Assembly (NCBI GenBank): GCA_964549105.1 | Contig: CAZJTZ010000001.1 | Span: 248,001-312,000, forward strand | From: Hydrogenedens sp964549105 | GTDB lineage: Bacteria; Hydrogenedentota; Hydrogenedentia; Hydrogenedentales; Hydrogenedentaceae | Length of the DNA: 64,000 bases | Direction: 5' to 3' | Part shown: positions 16,696 through 26,004 of the stretch, in pieces | Layout: every line of letters starts with the position of its first letter | How positions within the stretch are numbered: the stretch's first letter is position 1 | Notes under the pieces: model-generated | The model's database searches: none | The model's input: the letters and a program-made list of their open reading frames with translations, nothing else | What the model was told of the DNA's origin: nothing | Program-made: the position numbers and the translations under genes

Positions 16696-19194
16696 ATGTT
16701 GTGGGAACGTTTTACAGAAAGAGCTCGTCATGTTATTGCGGTGGCTCGTAATGAAGCCGTAAAACGAGGGAGCGAATATGTTCGAACGGAACATATATTG
16801 TTTGCACTTTGCCATGAAACCGAAGGAATTGCTGCAAAATCATTGTTAAATATGGGTATAGATTTAGAGCAGTTAATGCAAGAGATTGACCGCCGTTGTC
16901 CTCAAGGTCCTGCTCTATTATCCTCCGAAGAAATTACATATACTCCCCGTGCCAAAAAAGTGCTTGAAATGGCAGCGGAAGAAGCCCACCGGTTTAATCA
17001 TACTTATGTGGGGACAGAACATATTCTACTAGGTTTAGTTAAAGAAGGAGAAGGCGTAGCAGCCAAATTGCTTAATGAATTCGGAGTTGATTTACATCGG
17101 GCACAAACCGAGATTATGAAACTACTTGGAGAACATGGGAAATCAGGGAAACCCGAACTCCAGGAACGAAAAAAGTCCACAACGCCAGCCTTAGATGCTT
17201 TTGGTAGAGACCTGACCTATTTGGCACGCGAAGGAAAATTAGACCCGGTTATAGGTAGAGAGACCGAGATTGAACGCGTTGTCCAGATTTTGAGTAGAAG
17301 GACAAAAAACAACCCTGTGCTTATTGGTGAAGCGGGGGTAGGAAAAACAGCAATTGTTGAAGGTCTTGCCCAATCTATTGTTAATGGAAATGTTCCTGAT
17401 TTACTTTTAAATAAACGGGTATTGACCCTAGACCTGGGAGCCGTCATTGCAGGAACGAAATATCGCGGACAATTTGAAGAGCGACTCAAAAGTGTGATGA
17501 AAGAGATTCAGAAAGAAGATAATATTATTTTGTTTATAGACGAGATACACACTATTGTAGGAGCAGGTGCTGCTGAAGGGGCCGTAGACGCGGCGAATAT
17601 GTTAAAACCCGCCTTAGCCCGGGGAGAATTACAGTGCATTGGTGCTACCACTGCTGACGAATACCGAAAATACATTGAAAAAGATGCGGCTCTGGCAAGA
17701 CGGTTTCAAACAATATTTGTGGAAGCACCTTCCTCTGAAGAAACGATACGAATTCTTAAAGGTCTCCGGGATAAATACGAGGCACACCACAAAGTAAAGT
17801 ATACCGATGAAGCCATTCTTGCAGCAGTAAAACTCTCAGACCAATATATTACAGACCGTTATCTGCCAGACAAAGCAATTGATGTGCTCGATGAAGCAGG
17901 TAGCCGTGTTCGCCTTCAAATAACTACCAGACCTAAAGAATTAAAAGAATTAGAAATGGAAATTGAAAAGGTTTCACAGGAAAAAGAAGCGGCTATTAAA
18001 CATCAAGAGTTTGAAAAAGCCGCTTCATTAAGAGACCGTGAACGACGTCTTCAATCATTGTATGATGAAAAGAAAAAAGAATGGGAAACCCAACGCGATT
18101 CTTCAGAAGCAGTGGTGACCGCCGAGGACATTGCTTATGTTGTCTCAAAGTGGACAGGAGTTCCACTAACAAAGATTGGGGAAACAGAATCTGAACGATT
18201 AATTCGTATGCGAGATGAGTTGCATAAAACTATTGTAGGTCAAGACAATGCTATAGATGCGATTACCCGAGCCATTCAGAGATCAAGAGCAGGATTAAGA
18301 CATCCAAACCGTCCTGTGGGTTCCTTCCTTTTCTTGGGTCCTACCGGAGTAGGAAAAACGCTCCTTGCAAAAAAATTGGCTGAGTTCCTGTTTGGAGATG
18401 AACGGGCATTAATCACCCTAGACATGTCGGAATATATGGAAAAATTTACCGTATCAAGATTAATGGGTGCTCCTCCGGGATATGTTGGATATGATGAAGG
18501 TGGTCAACTTACAGAACAAGTCAGAAGAAGACCCTATTCCGTAGTCCTTTTTGATGAAATAGAAAAAGCACATCCTGACATATTTAATGCACTACTTCAG
18601 ATTCTCGAAGAAGGACAAATGACCGATGGTAGTGGAAGAAGAGTAGATTTTAAAAATACAGTTATTGTATTAACATCAAATATTGGCGCCAGGAAAATCG
18701 GCAAATCAACATCTTTAGGATTTCAAAAAGATACTGTTGAAGAAGAATATGAAAAAATGAGAGAACGAGTAATGGAGGAAGTGCGAAGAACCTTTAATCC
18801 AGAATTTTTAAATCGTTTAGATGAGATTTTAGTTTTCCATCGTTTAACTCAGGAACAATTAGAACAAATCGTGGATATACAAATGGATGAAGTTACAAAG
18901 AGACTTCAGGAAAAACAAATGCGACTGAGGATTACTCCAGAAGCCAAAAAGTTTCTTGTGCAAACGGGTAGTAGCGAGGAATATGGTGCTCGTCCCCTAC
19001 GACGCTCTATCCAACAATATATAGAAGATCCACTTGCAGAGAGACTCCTTACTGGCAAAATTAAAGAAGGAACTACTGTCTCAATAACCGTTTCCATAGA
19101 CGGGAAAAAACTGGAATTTGTTCAGGTAAATAATGAAGTTGAAAATCAATTACCAAAAAACGATAATAATACAGTAAAATTAGTTACAAATTAG
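16696..19194 (+). CDS. clpC: ClpC AAA+ unfoldase
   Basis: The 832-residue protein unfolds substrates for ClpP. It has a double Clp N-domain (residues 1-150, with RTEHILFAL and GTEHILLGL), AAA-1 with Walker A GEAGVGKTA, a middle coiled-coil domain containing a UVR-like stretch (AAIKHQEFEKAASLRDRE), and AAA-2 with Walker A GPTGVGKTL and Walker B VVLFDEIEKAHPD. The LGF tripeptide after the second Walker region is the expected ClpP-docking loop. E32 and E108, equivalent to the phosphoarginine-binding glutamates of B. subtilis ClpC, are kept. It is the third gene of the mcsA operon; GGAG lies 8 bases before the ATG. No clpP gene is present in the window. Confidence 0.96.
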   Translation: MLWERFTERARHVIAVARNEAVKRGSEYVRTEHILFALCHETEGIAAKSLLNMGIDLEQLMQEIDRRCPQGPALLSSEEITYTPRAKKVLEMAAEEAHRFNHTYVGTEHILLGLVKEGEGVAAKLLNEFGVDLHRAQTEIMKLLGEHGKSGKPELQERKKSTTPALDAFGRDLTYLAREGKLDPVIGRETEIERVVQILSRRTKNNPVLIGEAGVGKTAIVEGLAQSIVNGNVPDLLLNKRVLTLDLGAVIAGTKYRGQFEERLKSVMKEIQKEDNIILFIDEIHTIVGAGAAEGAVDAANMLKPALARGELQCIGATTADEYRKYIEKDAALARRFQTIFVEAPSSEETIRILKGLRDKYEAHHKVKYTDEAILAAVKLSDQYITDRYLPDKAIDVLDEAGSRVRLQITTRPKELKELEMEIEKVSQEKEAAIKHQEFEKAASLRDRERRLQSLYDEKKKEWETQRDSSEAVVTAEDIAYVVSKWTGVPLTKIGETESERLIRMRDELHKTIVGQDNAIDAITRAIQRSRAGLRHPNRPVGSFLFLGPTGVGKTLLAKKLAEFLFGDERALITLDMSEYMEKFTVSRLMGAPPGYVGYDEGGQLTEQVRRRPYSVVLFDEIEKAHPDIFNALLQILEEGQMTDGSGRRVDFKNTVIVLTSNIGARKIGKSTSLGFQKDTVEEEYEKMRERVMEEVRRTFNPEFLNRLDEILVFHRLTQEQLEQIVDIQMDEVTKRLQEKQMRLRITPEAKKFLVQTGSSEEYGARPLRRSIQQYIEDPLAERLLTGKIKEGTTVSITVSIDGKKLEFVQVNNEVENQLPKNDNNTVKLVTN

Positions 19195-19251
19195 GGCAGT
19201 CTCTGTAGGCAAAAATCTGAATATAAAAAAAACGAATAAAGGGATTGGTAA

Positions 19252-21567
19252 ATGTATATACCAAAATGTATGGTTATAGGTGCTTTTTTTAGTATTTTGT
19301 TATTTTGCTTTGTTTTACAAGCACAAGTAGAAGATTACTCAGGAAAAGAAGTTGTTTCTATCTCTGTGCAGGGGTTGGAAAGAATAAACGAGCAGGTGGT
19401 GCTGGGACAAATAGAAACAAAACCTGGACAACCTCTTAGCTCTCGTTCCATCGCTAGAGACTTGAGAAGAATTTATGGATTAGGCTTCTTTACTAAAGTT
19501 GATGCTGAAGTTGTTCCAGAGGGTGCGGGTGTAAAGGTTGTCTTTACCGTCGAAGAAGAACGAAGAATAGTGGATGTCAAAATTATTGGATGTAAAAAAA
19601 TAAAGTCGCGTACCATAGAACCTACCTTAAAACAAAAGAAAGGTTCTTCCTTTGTTCCAGAACTATGCGAAGAAGATAGAAAGTCCATTATAAATATGTA
19701 TCAGGGAAAAGGCTATGCTAATACAAAAATAGATGTCATAACAGAAAAAATAGAGCCCGGTCTTGTTCGAATTATTTACTCAATTGACGAAGGTAAAAAA
19801 GCCCGAATTAAAGAAGTAGAAATTGAAGGGAATGCGGCTTTAACAGACCGTCAAATAAAAAAGGTCATGAAGACGAAACCTGCAAAATGGTTTTTAGGTG
19901 GGAAATATGACGAAACCAAATTTGAAACCGATATAGACAATGTAGTCAATAAATACGGAGACTATGGTTATTTAGATGCAAAGGTTACACATACAGATGT
20001 TTTGTATACAGATGGAGGTAAAAAATTAAAGGTAAAACTTTTTGTAGAAGAAGGAGACCAATATAAGGTCAAATCTCTGGAATATGCAAACAATAAGGTA
20101 TTTGACGGCGATGAGTTTGAAAAAGAAATTAAGGTAAAGCCTGAAAATATTCATAATAAGAGTCAAGTAACAAAAGATGCTCTGAGTCTGGAGAATAAAT
20201 ATCGGGATAGTGGATATGTTGATGCGGCTGTTACGCCCCAAGTTTCAAAAGACGAACAGAGCAAAACAACAAATGTGATTTACAATGTTTCAGAAGGCGA
20301 ATTGAAATATATAAAACAAATTGATATTACAGGGAATGATGTTACTCAGGATGAAGTTATTCGCAGACAGATGTTAATAAAACCTGGAGAACGCTACGAC
20401 GGTTCTGCTATAGAAATGAGTCGTTTAAGACTCGAGAATACCAACTACTTTGATAAGGTCCGTATCTCCTTGAATGACGATGAATTAGACCCCATTTACT
20501 CTAATCTACTCGTAGATGTAGAAGAGGGGAAAACCAACACTTTTCTTTTTGGTGCAGGATATAGCACCGATGAAGGTGTAGGAGGATTTGCTCAACTTAG
20601 ATTAAGAAACTTTGATATTAGCAATTGGCCTCATTTTTCTGGCGGTGGACAGCAATTTTCTGCACGGGTACATATGGGAGATGAGAGAGACCGTTATAAC
20701 ATAAGTTTTACAGACCCTGAAATAGCCGGTTATCCTATTTCTTTAGGAGTTGACCTTTATGATGAATCCTACTGGGTAAGAGGAGGTACCGATTATCGTG
20801 AGAATCAGACAGGTGGACAAATACGACTTGGAAAGGCTTTATCTCTCTATAATACAGCCCGTTTATCATTCCGTGTAGAAGATGTAGACATTAGCGACTT
20901 ACCATTGTTTATTAATCGTGAAATCAGAAAACAAACAGATAATTCCATGACGGTTAGTACTGTATTAAGTTTAGAACGAAACACGCTGGACCGTCCCCGT
21001 GACCCAACTCGCGGAATAAATGCCATTTTAAGTTCCGAGATTGCTGGGCTGGGAGGTGATAATAATTTTGTCAAATTACAACTCGATTTTTCCTGGTTTA
21101 AAGCCTTAGATGAAAATAAAAAATGGGTATTTATGTTAAGAACCCGTGAAGGCTGGATGACAGAATATGGAGATTCAGATTTTGTCCCATTAATTTATAG
21201 ATTTTATGCAGGTGGAACAACCACTGTCCGTGGTTATGATTATCGCGACATTGGACCTAAAATTCGGGAGTATGGATTATTCGGAGACTGGATTGCCGAG
21301 GGAGGAAATGTCCGCTTAATTAATAATCTGGAATTAAAATATAAGTTAACCAATCTTGTTCGTCTCTACTCATTTCTTGATATGGGCGGTGTCTGGAAGG
21401 ATGAAGATGATATAGATTTATCTGACCTGCGATATAGTGCAGGTATTGGTATCGGTGCTGAAATCCCGAGATTCGGACCTATCCGTATTGATTATGGTAT
21501 TCCTATTAATCCAGACGATGACCAGGGAAATGGAAAAATACATCTAACCACAGGCTTACAGTTTTAG
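19252..21567 (+). CDS. bamA: Outer membrane protein assembly factor BamA
   Basis: Inserts beta-barrel proteins into the outer membrane. The 771-residue protein has a signal peptide (about residues 1-24, ending LQAQ), about five POTRA domains (roughly 28-430) and a C-terminal 16-strand barrel of the Omp85 family ending in LTTGLQF, whose terminal Phe is the usual barrel signal. The RGYDYRDIGP strand matches the conserved VRGY/F motif of loop 6. It starts 57 bases after clpC, leads the envelope block skp-lpxD-lpxC/fabZ, and shows that this organism has an outer membrane. Confidence 0.95.
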   Translation: MYIPKCMVIGAFFSILLFCFVLQAQVEDYSGKEVVSISVQGLERINEQVVLGQIETKPGQPLSSRSIARDLRRIYGLGFFTKVDAEVVPEGAGVKVVFTVEEERRIVDVKIIGCKKIKSRTIEPTLKQKKGSSFVPELCEEDRKSIINMYQGKGYANTKIDVITEKIEPGLVRIIYSIDEGKKARIKEVEIEGNAALTDRQIKKVMKTKPAKWFLGGKYDETKFETDIDNVVNKYGDYGYLDAKVTHTDVLYTDGGKKLKVKLFVEEGDQYKVKSLEYANNKVFDGDEFEKEIKVKPENIHNKSQVTKDALSLENKYRDSGYVDAAVTPQVSKDEQSKTTNVIYNVSEGELKYIKQIDITGNDVTQDEVIRRQMLIKPGERYDGSAIEMSRLRLENTNYFDKVRISLNDDELDPIYSNLLVDVEEGKTNTFLFGAGYSTDEGVGGFAQLRLRNFDISNWPHFSGGGQQFSARVHMGDERDRYNISFTDPEIAGYPISLGVDLYDESYWVRGGTDYRENQTGGQIRLGKALSLYNTARLSFRVEDVDISDLPLFINREIRKQTDNSMTVSTVLSLERNTLDRPRDPTRGINAILSSEIAGLGGDNNFVKLQLDFSWFKALDENKKWVFMLRTREGWMTEYGDSDFVPLIYRFYAGGTTTVRGYDYRDIGPKIREYGLFGDWIAEGGNVRLINNLELKYKLTNLVRLYSFLDMGGVWKDEDDIDLSDLRYSAGIGIGAEIPRFGPIRIDYGIPINPDDDQGNGKIHLTTGLQF

Positions 21568-21699
21568 TTATTTCTATACCTTTATTAGTTGACTTCCATT
21601 TCTAAACATAATGAAATTTAAAATAAAATTATGATATAATTTCGTTTATATTTTATAAACTTTGTTACTAAATAAAACCCATAATAGAAAGGTATAATT

Positions 21700-22293
21700 G
21701 TGAAAGGGAGATATTTTTTTGTTTCAATGTTTGTTCTTAGTTCGTTACTGTTTTCAACGAAATCTATTGTTGCACAAGACATGCCGAAAAACATAGACGC
21801 AGGAACTTCCTATCGGATTGCTGTTGTAGATATAGACCTTGTGATGAGAGAGTATAACAAAAGAAAACAAAAATACGAAGAACTCCAAAAAGAAGTAGAT
21901 AGCCAACAAAAAGACCTTGATAGTTTGATGACTCGAATTGAAGAAGAGCGAAAAAAACTTGAATCGGGTAAAGCGACATTGAGTGATGATGAAAAACTTG
22001 ATTTGAAAATGAAAATAGAACAAGAAGCAGCATCCTATAGAGCCGAATTAGAAAAACGCCAAAAAACAATTGATAGCAAAGAAGAACGGATTATCCGTGA
22101 GTGTTTAGATGATATTCAAAATGCTATTAATGTGATTGCCACTTCGGATAATTATCATCTTGTATTTAATGCAGGTAAGTCCTTAAAAAGCAGTTTGTTG
22201 TTTCACAGTCCAACGATGGATATTACTTCAAAAGTTTTGACTTATCTAAATTCAAATTCAACTTCAAGTGGTACTACGAAAAAAAAGAATTAA
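21700..22293 (+). CDS. skp: Skp/OmpH family periplasmic chaperone
   Basis: A 197-residue protein with a signal peptide (about 1-26, ending VAQD) and a long charged coiled-coil (residues 45-135, rich in K/E/Q) that would form the tentacles of the Skp trimer. The IAVVDIDLVMREYNK strand near residue 40 and DNYHLVFNAGKSLKSS near residue 150 match the body domain. It holds unfolded outer membrane proteins for BamA. The start is GTG at 21700, supported by AGAAAGG 8 bases upstream. It follows bamA by 132 bases, as in many Gram-negative bacteria. Confidence 0.88.
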   Translation: MKGRYFFVSMFVLSSLLFSTKSIVAQDMPKNIDAGTSYRIAVVDIDLVMREYNKRKQKYEELQKEVDSQQKDLDSLMTRIEEERKKLESGKATLSDDEKLDLKMKIEQEAASYRAELEKRQKTIDSKEERIIRECLDDIQNAINVIATSDNYHLVFNAGKSLKSSLLFHSPTMDITSKVLTYLNSNSTSSGTTKKKN

Positions 22294-22327
22294 CATTTAC
22301 TTTACAAACTTGAATACGCGAAAACAA

Positions 22328-23371
22328 ATGCAAATAAATGCGATACAGATAGCAGAGTGGGTAAACGGAACAATTATAAAAGGGGATGAAAGCGTTTTAA
22401 TCAGCGGAGTTAATAGTATTGAAAACGCACAGGAGGGAGACCTCATTTTTCTTCGTGATAAGAAATACGAACCCTTTTTATCAAATACACAAGCCTCTGC
22501 CGTTCTCATACCCACAGAGCCAACAGTGCCAATTCCAGACAGCCTTACATGTATCAAAGTCCCTGACCCTGAAATCGCCTTTCTTCAGATTCTGAAACAT
22601 TTTGAATTACCCAAACCTTTTATTAATAAAGGAATTCATTCCACTGCTATCATTGGCGAAAATGTTCAATTGGATAAAAATGTTGCTATAGGACCTTATG
22701 CTTTTATCGGAGATAATACTACAATTGGTAAAAATACAGTAATCTTTCCGCATGTATACATTGGAGAAAATTGTCAAATTGGAGAAGAAACATTAATTTT
22801 TTCCAATGTAACTATTCGTGAGGCAACAATAATTGGTTCAAAATGTATAATTCATTCTGGCGTATGTATAGGAACTGATGGCTTTGGTTTTGTATTCGAC
22901 GGGAAAAAATGGATTAAAGTTCCTCAAATCGGGCAAGTTATTATTGAGGATGAGGTAGAAATTGGAAGTAATACCTGCATTGACCGAGCCACCTTTGGAG
23001 AAACAAAGATTGGAACAGGAACAAAGATTGACAATTTAGTTCAAATAGGGCATAATGTTAAAATAGGTAAAAATTGTGCAATTGCAGCCACTGCTGGAAT
23101 TGCTGGAAGCGCTACCATTGGTAACAGTGTCCGTATAGGTGCGGGAGCAGGAATCAACGGGCATATTACTATTGGAAATGATGTTACCATTGGTGCCTGG
23201 TCGGGAGTTGTAAAATCAGTAGAAAGTGCTGCTATTGTATCAGGTTTTCCTGCTATGGAACATTCTCGTGCAAAAAGAATTTTAGTCGCTCAACAATGTG
23301 TTCCAGAATTGTTAAGACGAGTTAAAGAACTTGAAACACGAATACAAAAAATAGAGAACAATGACATATGA
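22328..23371 (+). CDS. lpxD: UDP-3-O-acylglucosamine N-acyltransferase LpxD
   Basis: Adds the second acyl chain in lipid A synthesis. The 347-residue protein has an N-terminal uridine-binding domain and a long left-handed beta-helix of hexapeptide repeats (residues 100-310). VQIGHNVKIGKN carries the catalytic His, and the C terminus forms a short coiled coil. The ATG at 22328 gives a length near the usual 340. An upstream ATG at 22268 would overlap skp by 26 bases and add a non-conserved leader, so I prefer 22328, although its ribosome binding site is weak. The stop overlaps the lpxC-fabZ start by 4 bases (ATGA). Confidence 0.94.
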   Translation: MQINAIQIAEWVNGTIIKGDESVLISGVNSIENAQEGDLIFLRDKKYEPFLSNTQASAVLIPTEPTVPIPDSLTCIKVPDPEIAFLQILKHFELPKPFINKGIHSTAIIGENVQLDKNVAIGPYAFIGDNTTIGKNTVIFPHVYIGENCQIGEETLIFSNVTIREATIIGSKCIIHSGVCIGTDGFGFVFDGKKWIKVPQIGQVIIEDEVEIGSNTCIDRATFGETKIGTGTKIDNLVQIGHNVKIGKNCAIAATAGIAGSATIGNSVRIGAGAGINGHITIGNDVTIGAWSGVVKSVESAAIVSGFPAMEHSRAKRILVAQQCVPELLRRVKELETRIQKIENNDI

Positions 23372-24693
23372 AAAATCAGAGAACGATAAGCAAAGAAGTC
23401 TCTTTTTCAGGCGTGGGATTACATTCGGGTAGTTTAACCACAGTTACATTTAAGCCGGCTCCTCCCGATACAGGAATTATTTTTATCCGTAATGATATGG
23501 CTGGGAAACCGGCAATCCCTGCTGATATTGACCATGTGATTGATGTTTCCAGAGGGACAACAATAGGTATCGGAAATGCAAAAGTAAGGACTGTTGAACA
23601 TGGTCTGGCTGCAATGGCAGGACTCGGAGTTGATAACCTTTATATTGAACTCGATAACGAAGAACTTCCCAATGGTGACGGTAGTGCTTTACCCATTATG
23701 AACTGCTTACTTCGGGCAGGTATTACAGAACAGGAAGAACCTAAACGTGCTCTTCTTGTAGATAAACCCGTTTATTATCGCCAGGATGATATAACCTTAA
23801 ATGTCCTCCCGGCAGATGAGTTGCGGGTTACTATGACAATTGCCTATGACCATGTAGCTATCGGAACGCAATATGCAAGTTTCCCCATTAACGAAGAAAC
23901 CTTTATGACCCAAATTGCTCCTGCCCGTACCTTTTGCTTCTTAAAAGAAGTGAAAATGCTAAAAGAACACGGCTTAATTATGGGTGGAAGTTTAGAAAGT
24001 GCCGTGGTAATTGGAGATGAAGAAATATTAAATGACGGGCTTCGTTTTCCAGATGAATTTGTTCGCCATAAAATCCTTGATTTACTTGGAGATACTTATC
24101 TTTTAGGGAGACCTATAATAGGACACATTATCGGTGTCAAGTCAGGCCACGAAAAAAATGTTATGTTTACAAAACAAATTAAGAAAGTATATCTGAATGG
24201 TTATGGAATTTATGCTGTTCCTGACCCGAGACCTACTGCCCATAGACAGATACCCATTCTTGATGTAAACAAGATATTAAGGATTTTACCCCATCGCTAT
24301 CCCTTTCTTCTTGTAGACCGAATTATCGAATTTACCTCTATGAAAAAAGTAGTGGGTATAAAAAATGTTACAGTAAACGAGCCATTTTTTCAGGGACATT
24401 GGCCTGATGTTCCCGTAATGCCCAGCGTACTCATTCTTGAAGCAATGGCACAAGTTTCCTCCGTCCTCATATTCCGTGAAAATGGAGAACCCCCTCTTTA
24501 TCAGGCATATTTTACTGGATTAGAAAAGGCTTCGTTAAGGCGGTTAGTTGTTCCCGGTGACCAGCTTGTTGTAGAGGCTGAAATGATTTACTATAAAAAT
24601 GACCTATTCAAGGCAAAAGTGGTTGCCTCTGTAGAAAATCAAGTTGTTGCCGAAGCGACTATGAGTTTCGGCCTAGTTGAGATAAGAAAATAA
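23368..24693 (+). CDS. lpxC-fabZ: LpxC-FabZ fusion: deacetylase plus acyl-ACP dehydratase
   Basis: Two enzymes are fused in 441 residues. Residues 1 to about 290 are LpxC, the zinc deacetylase that commits to lipid A: H78 in VRTVEHGLAAM, the FVRHKILDLLGD segment and the SGHEKN His are the expected ligands and base. Residues about 300-441 are FabZ, the hydroxyacyl-ACP dehydratase: HRYPFLLVDR, then FQGHWPDVPVMPSVLILEAMAQ split here by the His and Glu of the active site. The usual MPG is MPS, a Gly to Ser change next to the active-site helix. Such fusions are known in Bacteroidetes and related groups. lpxA, which normally follows, is not in the window. Confidence 0.95.
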   Translation: MKNQRTISKEVSFSGVGLHSGSLTTVTFKPAPPDTGIIFIRNDMAGKPAIPADIDHVIDVSRGTTIGIGNAKVRTVEHGLAAMAGLGVDNLYIELDNEELPNGDGSALPIMNCLLRAGITEQEEPKRALLVDKPVYYRQDDITLNVLPADELRVTMTIAYDHVAIGTQYASFPINEETFMTQIAPARTFCFLKEVKMLKEHGLIMGGSLESAVVIGDEEILNDGLRFPDEFVRHKILDLLGDTYLLGRPIIGHIIGVKSGHEKNVMFTKQIKKVYLNGYGIYAVPDPRPTAHRQIPILDVNKILRILPHRYPFLLVDRIIEFTSMKKVVGIKNVTVNEPFFQGHWPDVPVMPSVLILEAMAQVSSVLIFRENGEPPLYQAYFTGLEKASLRRLVVPGDQLVVEAEMIYYKNDLFKAKVVASVENQVVAEATMSFGLVEIRK

Positions 24694-24873
24694 TTTCTCC
24701 TTTCCAAATTCTTTTATTAAAATAATTTTATACTTAATATTTAATGTTCTATCTATTTCTCTATTTATAGATTCAATATCTGAAAACTTTAAAAATATAA
24801 AACCAAAACGAGTAATGTCAGTCTTTCATAATATATAATCAAATAAAAAACTTTTAAACATATATTAGTAAAA

Positions 24874-26004
24874 ATGAAAAATAAGAGTGTTTGTATATAT
24901 CTTTTTATTTGCGCGGGAGTTATTGTTTTTACCTCTTGTGAAAATAATAAAAAAGATTTTTTTATTGTTTCAGGTCAAATTGAATGTAAAGTTCATACAC
25001 CTGGTTCTACTATTGGGGGAAGGATTACTGAAATTTTTGTAAAAGAAGGAGATTTAGTAAAAAAGGATACCCCTCTAATTCAATTTGATTGCGCTCAGCA
25101 AGAATCAATGAGACAATCAGCTCTTGCTGGAGTAAATCGTGCAGAATCTATATTAGAGAAGTTAAAAAGAGGTGCCACAGAAGAGGAACTTCGTCAGGCA
25201 GAAGAAACGGTTAAAACAGCAGAAGCACAATATAGACTTCTTCTTGCTGGTGCGAGAGAAGAGGATAAACAAGCAGCAAAAGCAACAATGGAGGCGGCAC
25301 AATCTACTTTTGAAATAGCAAAAAAAGATTATGAAAGAGCAGACCGATTGTTTAACGAAGGAGCCATTTCTAAAAAGGAATGGGAACAAACAAAAGTCCT
25401 ATTTGAAAAAGCCCAAGCCGAATGCCGCACAGCAGAAGAACGGCACAAACAGTTGCAAAAAGGAGCTCGAGATGAAGAAATTGATGCGGCAAAAGCAAAT
25501 TGGGAACGAACTAAGGCTGTTCTGGATGAAGTCAAAAGAGGTCCACGGATTGAGGACATCCGTTCCGCAGATGCTGCTCTGAAATCTGCAAAAGCAGAAT
25601 TAGCGAGAATAGAATCGGTTCTAAATGAATGTTCTGTTAAATCTCCCATAGATGGAATAGTAGAATCGGTTTCTGTGCGAAAGGGAGATATTGTTCCCCC
25701 GGGACCCTGCATTCGAATAGTAAATCCAGATGATTTAGAAATGTTTATATATGTTCCGGCGTATGTATTAGGTTTTATTTCTGTAGGCAAAACTTTAACT
25801 TTCACCACAGATGCTCATGAAAAGGAAACATTTTCCAGTGCAGTTATTTATATTGCATCAGAAGGAGAGTTTACTCCGCGAAATTTACAAACGCAAGAAG
25901 AAAGGATTCAACAGGTTTTTGCAGTAAAATTATTCTTAAATTCATATAAAGGAAAACTCCGTGCAGGAATGACTGCTACAGTAAAGGTTCCTCTATCCAA
26001 ATGA
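24874..26004 (+). CDS. HlyD-family periplasmic adaptor, lipoprotein
   Basis: The 376-residue protein is the membrane-fusion subunit of an efflux system. It has a lipoprotein signal with lipobox FTSC, a biotinyl-lipoyl-like N-terminal half (SGQIECKVHTPGSTIGGRI), a long alpha-helical hairpin rich in Ala, Glu and Lys with three near-identical turns (LKRGATEEELRQAEE, LLAGAREEDKQAAK, LQKGARDEEIDAAK), and the second lipoyl half (VKSPIDGIVESVSVRKGDIV). The beta-barrel domain follows. It overlaps the ABC ATPase gene by 4 bases. No outer membrane factor (TolC) is adjacent. No clear ribosome binding site. Confidence 0.88.
   Translation: MKNKSVCIYLFICAGVIVFTSCENNKKDFFIVSGQIECKVHTPGSTIGGRITEIFVKEGDLVKKDTPLIQFDCAQQESMRQSALAGVNRAESILEKLKRGATEEELRQAEETVKTAEAQYRLLLAGAREEDKQAAKATMEAAQSTFEIAKKDYERADRLFNEGAISKKEWEQTKVLFEKAQAECRTAEERHKQLQKGARDEEIDAAKANWERTKAVLDEVKRGPRIEDIRSADAALKSAKAELARIESVLNECSVKSPIDGIVESVSVRKGDIVPPGPCIRIVNPDDLEMFIYVPAYVLGFISVGKTLTFTTDAHEKETFSSAVIYIASEGEFTPRNLQTQEERIQQVFAVKLFLNSYKGKLRAGMTATVKVPLSK

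Noticed and set aside
25329..25808. Minus-strand open frame of 159 codons inside the HlyD gene
   Set aside because: Shadow of the long Ala/Glu-rich helical hairpin; composition is biased and no family is seen.
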